Positions 5,526 through 8,490 of a DNA stretch of 8,490 nt are shown here, one piece after another. Position numbers and translations under genes: made by a program. Numbering within the stretch: the stretch's first letter is position 1; each line of letters begins with the position of its first letter. A model generated the notes under the pieces. The model worked only from the letters and a program-made list of their open reading frames with translations, was not told where the DNA came from and did no database searches. This stretch comes from an uncultured Alphaproteobacteria bacterium (GTDB lineage Bacteria; Pseudomonadota; Alphaproteobacteria; Micropepsales; Micropepsaceae): positions 1 to 8,490 of the forward strand of contig CALDFO010000245.1 of the NCBI GenBank assembly GCA_937942205.1, given 5' to 3'.

Positions 5526-6854
5526 CTAGATGTGTTCCAGCCGGGTGCTGGAATCGCCGAAGGCTTCCGTCTTCATGCCGTAGCGGTCCATCAGCGAGAG
5601 ATAGAGACTGCACATCTTGCGCTTGTCCTCGCTCTCCTTCAGGTAGTTCAGCGACCGCCCGGTCTCCAGCGTGCCGCCCAGGCCGCCCGCCAGCACCAGC
5701 GGCAGGCGCGAATTGTCGTGCTTGCGGCCGATCCACATGTTGGACAGGAACATCAGGCAGCTGTTGTCCAGCACGGTGCCCTCGCCCTCCTTCATGCTGT
5801 CCAGCCTGGACGCCAGATAGGCGTACTGCTCGACATGGAAGCGGGTGATGCGCTCATAGCCTTCCGAGGTGTTGTCGTGGCTGGCGCTGTGATGGCCGTC
5901 CTTCACATCCAGGAAGGGATAGTACATGGCCGACAGGTCGCGGCTGATGATCAGCGAGGCGACGCGGGTCTTGTTGGTCTGGAAGGCGATGGCGATGATG
6001 TCGCACATCATCTTCGCATGTTCGCGCAGGTCCTCGGGCAGGCCGTTGGACGGACGGTCCATGGTCATCAGCGAAGCGTTCTTCAGCGAGGCGGTTTCGG
6101 CGGCGGCGCCCTGGTTCTTGCGCATCACCTCCATGCGCCGCTCGATCTCGCGCACGCTGGTCATGAACTCGTCCAGCTTGCCGCGGTCGGTGGCGCTGAT
6201 CTTGCGCGACAGATCCTTGGCGCGGTCGTTGACGCGGTCCAGCACGCTGAGATTCATCAGGCTGCCGCGATTGTCGAACAGGCTGTCCCAGGCCTGGGCG
6301 GGATAGACTTCCACCGGCACCGGCGAATCCGGCGTCTGCCAGGACAGATGCGAGGAATAGGCCAGGCTGAAATTGGTCTCGTGATAGCCGGTCATGGGCT
6401 GTTCGCAGGCCAGCACGATGCTGGACTGGGGCGTGTCCTGGCCGACGTGACCCGCGATCATCTGATCCAGGCTGACGCCGGAATGGATCAGCGCGCCCTT
6501 GGCGATGGGCGCGCCCGACAACAGGCTGCCGGTCTGGGCCGGATGGATGCCCTGGTTCATCAGGGCCTTCACCTGCAAACCGTCGATCACATTGATCTTG
6601 CTCTTGAGCTTTTCCAGCGGGCTGAGCGACTTGGAGAGCTTCATGGCCGCGCCATTGCCCTCGGCGCTCCAGTGATCCTCATGCACGCCGCAGCCCAGGA
6701 AGACCACGCCGAACCGCTTGGGAAAATCCGAGGGCTTGGGCGTATCGGCCAGGGCGCTGACCGATTCCATCCAGGGCAGCGCCATGGCGCAGCCGGCGCC
6801 GCGCAGCACGGCGCGGCGGGAAAAGGCGCGGGAGCGGAACGGGTTATGGGTCAT
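5526..6854 (-). CDS. Tat-exported DUF1552-family protein
   Basis: A 442-residue protein of the DUF1552 family, whose members have no established reaction and typically sit beside DUF1592 genes in planctomycetes, verrucomicrobia, acidobacteria and some proteobacteria. The N-terminus is a Tat signal: SRRAVLRGAG at 12-21 with the twin Arg at 13-14, a short hydrophobic core and likely AxA cleavage at Ala36-Asp37. This implies the protein folds, perhaps with a cofactor, before export. Recognisable family segments are the INVIDGL strand (88-93), GIHPAQTGSLLSGAP (102-116), GVSLDQMIAG (126-135), the SSHLSWQTPDSPVPVEVYP block (167-185), a helical stretch at 202-247, HAKMMCDIIAIAFQTNKTRV (279-298), GHHSASHD (320-327) and LPLVLAGGLGGTLETGRSL (384-402). 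The His/Asp-rich segments 158-160 and 320-327 could bind metal; this is a guess. The length is normal for the family. The start lies one base after the upstream DUF1592 stop, preceded by a purine-rich GGGGGAAA on the minus strand, so translation is probably coupled. Confidence 0.9.
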   Translation of the reverse strand: MTHNPFRSRAFSRRAVLRGAGCAMALPWMESVSALADTPKPSDFPKRFGVVFLGCGVHEDHWSAEGNGAAMKLSKSLSPLEKLKSKINVIDGLQVKALMNQGIHPAQTGSLLSGAPIAKGALIHSGVSLDQMIAGHVGQDTPQSSIVLACEQPMTGYHETNFSLAYSSHLSWQTPDSPVPVEVYPAQAWDSLFDNRGSLMNLSVLDRVNDRAKDLSRKISATDRGKLDEFMTSVREIERRMEVMRKNQGAAAETASLKNASLMTMDRPSNGLPEDLREHAKMMCDIIAIAFQTNKTRVASLIISRDLSAMYYPFLDVKDGHHSASHDNTSEGYERITRFHVEQYAYLASRLDSMKEGEGTVLDNSCLMFLSNMWIGRKHDNSRLPLVLAGGLGGTLETGRSLNYLKESEDKRKMCSLYLSLMDRYGMKTEAFGDSSTRLEHI

Positions 6855-6855
6855 G

Positions 6856-8490
6856 TCATTTCCCCCTGTTCAAGGCCGTCTTGGCCAGTCTGGAGCCGGC
6901 CGGCGCGGCGTCGGCCTTCTGTATATCGGATTTTTCCGGTAGCCGCCGGTTCTGGAATTGCGGGCTGAGGATGATGGTCTCCACCAGCGCGCTGAAACGG
7001 TAGCCATTGGCCGCCAGATTGGCCTTCATCGTGTCCACCAGCCCCTCGTCCGACATCTGCGGCGAACGGTTCAGGGCATAGGCCAGCAGCTTGCGGCAGA
7101 GATTCTCGATGAAGCGGTCCTGGCGATGCTCGCGGATGAAGCTTTGCAGGCCGGGCACGCCGCTGGCGGCGACGCCGCCGGGGAAGGTGGCCGAAACGTC
7201 CACCGGGCGGCCCGCCAGATCCTTGGCGCGCGCATCGCCCACCGGACCATACCCCTCGAACACCAGGCCGAAGGAGTCGAAACGCTGGTGGCAGGAGGCG
7301 CAGAAGGGCACCGCGCGGTGGCGGGCCAGCATCTCGCGGATCGGCAGATCGGACTTGGATTCGTCGCTGGGCAGTTCGGGCACCACCGGCGGCGGCGGCG
7401 GCACGCGGATGCCCAGCACCTTCTGCACCACCCAGTTGCCGCGCTTGACCGGGCTGGTCCGCAGGCCCGGCGAGTTCTGGGTCATGAACACCGCCATCGG
7501 CAGGATGCCGCCGCGGCCGAATTTGTCCGCATTGTCCACCCGCACCCAGTTGCTGCTGTCGCCCGCCACATCCGGCATTCCGTAATGCCTGGCCAGCGGC
7601 GGATTGACGAAGGTGTAGTTGCCATAGAGCAGGTCCAACACCGAACCGTCGCGGGCCACGATGTCCTGCATGTAGCGCACCGGCTCCTGAAACATGGCCT
7701 CGCGCAGGTCGTCGGTGAAGGTGGGGAAGCGCTGGCGGTCCACCGAATTGTTGGTCTCGAACTGGCGGAAGACCAGCCAGTTGCCGGTGAATTCGGTGGC
7801 CAGGCCGCGCGCCTTGGGGTCCTTCAACATGCGGCGGGCCTGGGCCAGCAGCACGGCGGGCTTTTTCAGGTCGCCGGATACGGCCTGTCGCATCAGCGGG
7901 TCATCGGGCATCGAGCCCCAGAGGAAATAGCTGAGACGGTTGGCCAGGCTGGTGCCGGACAAGGGCTCGGTGGCGAAGGGCTTGGCGGCGGGCTTGGTCG
8001 CCACCTTGACGGCATGGGGGATGGCCTCCGGCTTCGGCGCGGCGGCGGTGCGCGACAGGTCGAAACGGTAGAGAAAATCGGGCGCCATCAGCACGGCCAC
8101 GACCGAGTCATGGATGGCCGCCTCATGCGACAGCTTCCGCCCGCGCAGCGTCTTGTAATAGGCCAGAAGGTCGTTGCGCTCGGCCTGGGTGATGGGGCGG
8201 CGCCAGGCGCGCTCGGCCAGCCGGGTCAGCGCCGCCAGATGCTTGGGCTCGGCCGCCTTGCGCTGGGCCTCGACATGGCGCAGCAGCCCGTCCACCCACT
8301 GGAAGTGATAGCGGATGGCCTCCTGGGCGCTCTTGTCGTTCTTCGGGTTGGCCATCGCCTTGGCCAGATACTTGTCGCGCATCTGGTTGATGACCACTGT
8401 CTCGGTGATCTCGTGCCCGACCGGGCGGGGCGAGCCTTCCTCCGCGCCCTTGCCGTCCACCGCGCCGCTGTTGTTGAAGTACCATTGGGT
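6856..8490 (-). CDS. DUF1592/DUF1588/DUF1585 cytochrome-like protein (5' end beyond the window)
   Basis: The visible 544 residues are the C-terminal part of a large secreted multidomain protein of the type annotated in planctomycetes as cytochrome-like, of unknown function. The reading frame is open through the right edge, where TQWYFNN precedes the first GTG at 8460, so that GTG is not a credible start; the N-terminus, where relatives have a signal peptide, a cytochrome c domain and DUF1587, is outside. Domains in order, with visible numbering: DUF1595 (about 82-145, RAWRRPITQAE and LMAPDFLYRFDL), a Pro/Ala/Lys-rich linker (about 147-176), DUF1592 (about 178-307, LANRLSYFLWGSMPDDPL and NYTFVNPPLARHYG), DUF1588 (about 314-420, with TSPVKRGNWVVQKVLG and the CASCH heme motif at 397-401), and DUF1585 (about 430-515, FIENLCRKLLAYALNR, YRFSALVETIILSPQF). 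A charged tail of about 28 residues ends the protein. It sits one base before the DUF1552 start, forming the well-known pair. A periplasmic electron-transfer role is suggested by the heme motif but not shown. Confidence 0.9.
   Translation of the reverse strand, partial: TQWYFNNSGAVDGKGAEEGSPRPVGHEITETVVINQMRDKYLAKAMANPKNDKSAQEAIRYHFQWVDGLLRHVEAQRKAAEPKHLAALTRLAERAWRRPITQAERNDLLAYYKTLRGRKLSHEAAIHDSVVAVLMAPDFLYRFDLSRTAAAPKPEAIPHAVKVATKPAAKPFATEPLSGTSLANRLSYFLWGSMPDDPLMRQAVSGDLKKPAVLLAQARRMLKDPKARGLATEFTGNWLVFRQFETNNSVDRQRFPTFTDDLREAMFQEPVRYMQDIVARDGSVLDLLYGNYTFVNPPLARHYGMPDVAGDSSNWVRVDNADKFGRGGILPMAVFMTQNSPGLRTSPVKRGNWVVQKVLGIRVPPPPPVVPELPSDESKSDLPIREMLARHRAVPFCASCHQRFDSFGLVFEGYGPVGDARAKDLAGRPVDVSATFPGGVAASGVPGLQSFIREHRQDRFIENLCRKLLAYALNRSPQMSDEGLVDTMKANLAANGYRFSALVETIILSPQFQNRRLPEKSDIQKADAAPAGSRLAKTALNRGK
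7288..7302 (-). other. CxxCH heme-c attachment motif in the DUF1592-type protein
   Basis: On the minus strand these five codons read Cys-Ala-Ser-Cys-His (residues 397-401 of the visible part), within FCASCHQRFDSFGLVFE of the DUF1588 segment. The motif is the standard covalent heme c site and is characteristic of this family, usually in addition to an N-terminal cytochrome domain that would lie beyond base 8490. The candidate distal ligand cannot be picked from sequence alone. Confidence 0.8.

Noticed and set aside
5532..6968. Plus-strand open frame (478 codons) opposite the DUF1552 gene
   Set aside because: Antisense shadow with His/Gln/Arg-rich composition; the minus-strand protein carries a Tat signal and family motifs.
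8431..8460. GTG at 8460 as the start of the DUF1592-type protein
   Set aside because: The frame stays open with protein-like sequence (TQWYFNNSGA) up to the window edge, and the family needs an N-terminal region and signal peptide further upstream.

Overview
The window is G+C-rich (roughly two thirds by eye) with strongly G/C-ending codons and Gram-negative envelope genes: Sec, Tat and lipoprotein signals, an outer-membrane porin and a periplasmic quinoprotein. This fits a proteobacterium, most likely an alphaproteobacterium of the kind that carries many PQQ dehydrogenases and DUF1592/DUF1552 pairs. That assignment is inferred from gene content and style; there is no rRNA or marker gene here. 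No RNA gene, transposase or CRISPR array was seen.

Left block (1-3467, minus strand). Three genes run as one tight operon: a PQQ-dependent, glucose-dehydrogenase-like lipoprotein (3467 to 1524), a GntR/FCD regulator whose start overlaps the dehydrogenase stop by one base (TGATG), and, 26 bases on, a Sec-exported ThuA-domain protein that leaves the window at base 1. The likely picture is periplasmic oxidation of a sugar or polyol, electrons passed to quinone, ThuA-fold processing of a related or oxidised carbohydrate, and local control by a metabolite-sensing repressor.

Middle (3468-4097). A 112-base divergent intergenic region carries a perfect 12-bp palindrome, a good operator candidate, and a small hairpin next to the dehydrogenase ribosome-binding site. 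To its right on the plus strand is what looks like a broken gene: a good ribosome-binding site and a Tat-like N-terminus joined out of frame to the C-terminal half of a second ThuA-domain protein.

Right block (4098-8490). A plus-strand OprO/OprP-type porin, with a plausible alphaproteobacterial promoter upstream, converges on a minus-strand pair: a DUF1592/DUF1588/DUF1585 protein with one heme motif (enters from beyond base 8490) and a Tat-exported DUF1552 protein, separated by a single base. The porin and DUF1552 stop codons are immediately adjacent.

Together the window looks like a carbohydrate or small-molecule uptake and periplasmic oxidation locus. Its least understood parts are the DUF1592-DUF1552 pair and the dehydrogenase, which lacks a histidine that contacts substrate in classical glucose dehydrogenase.
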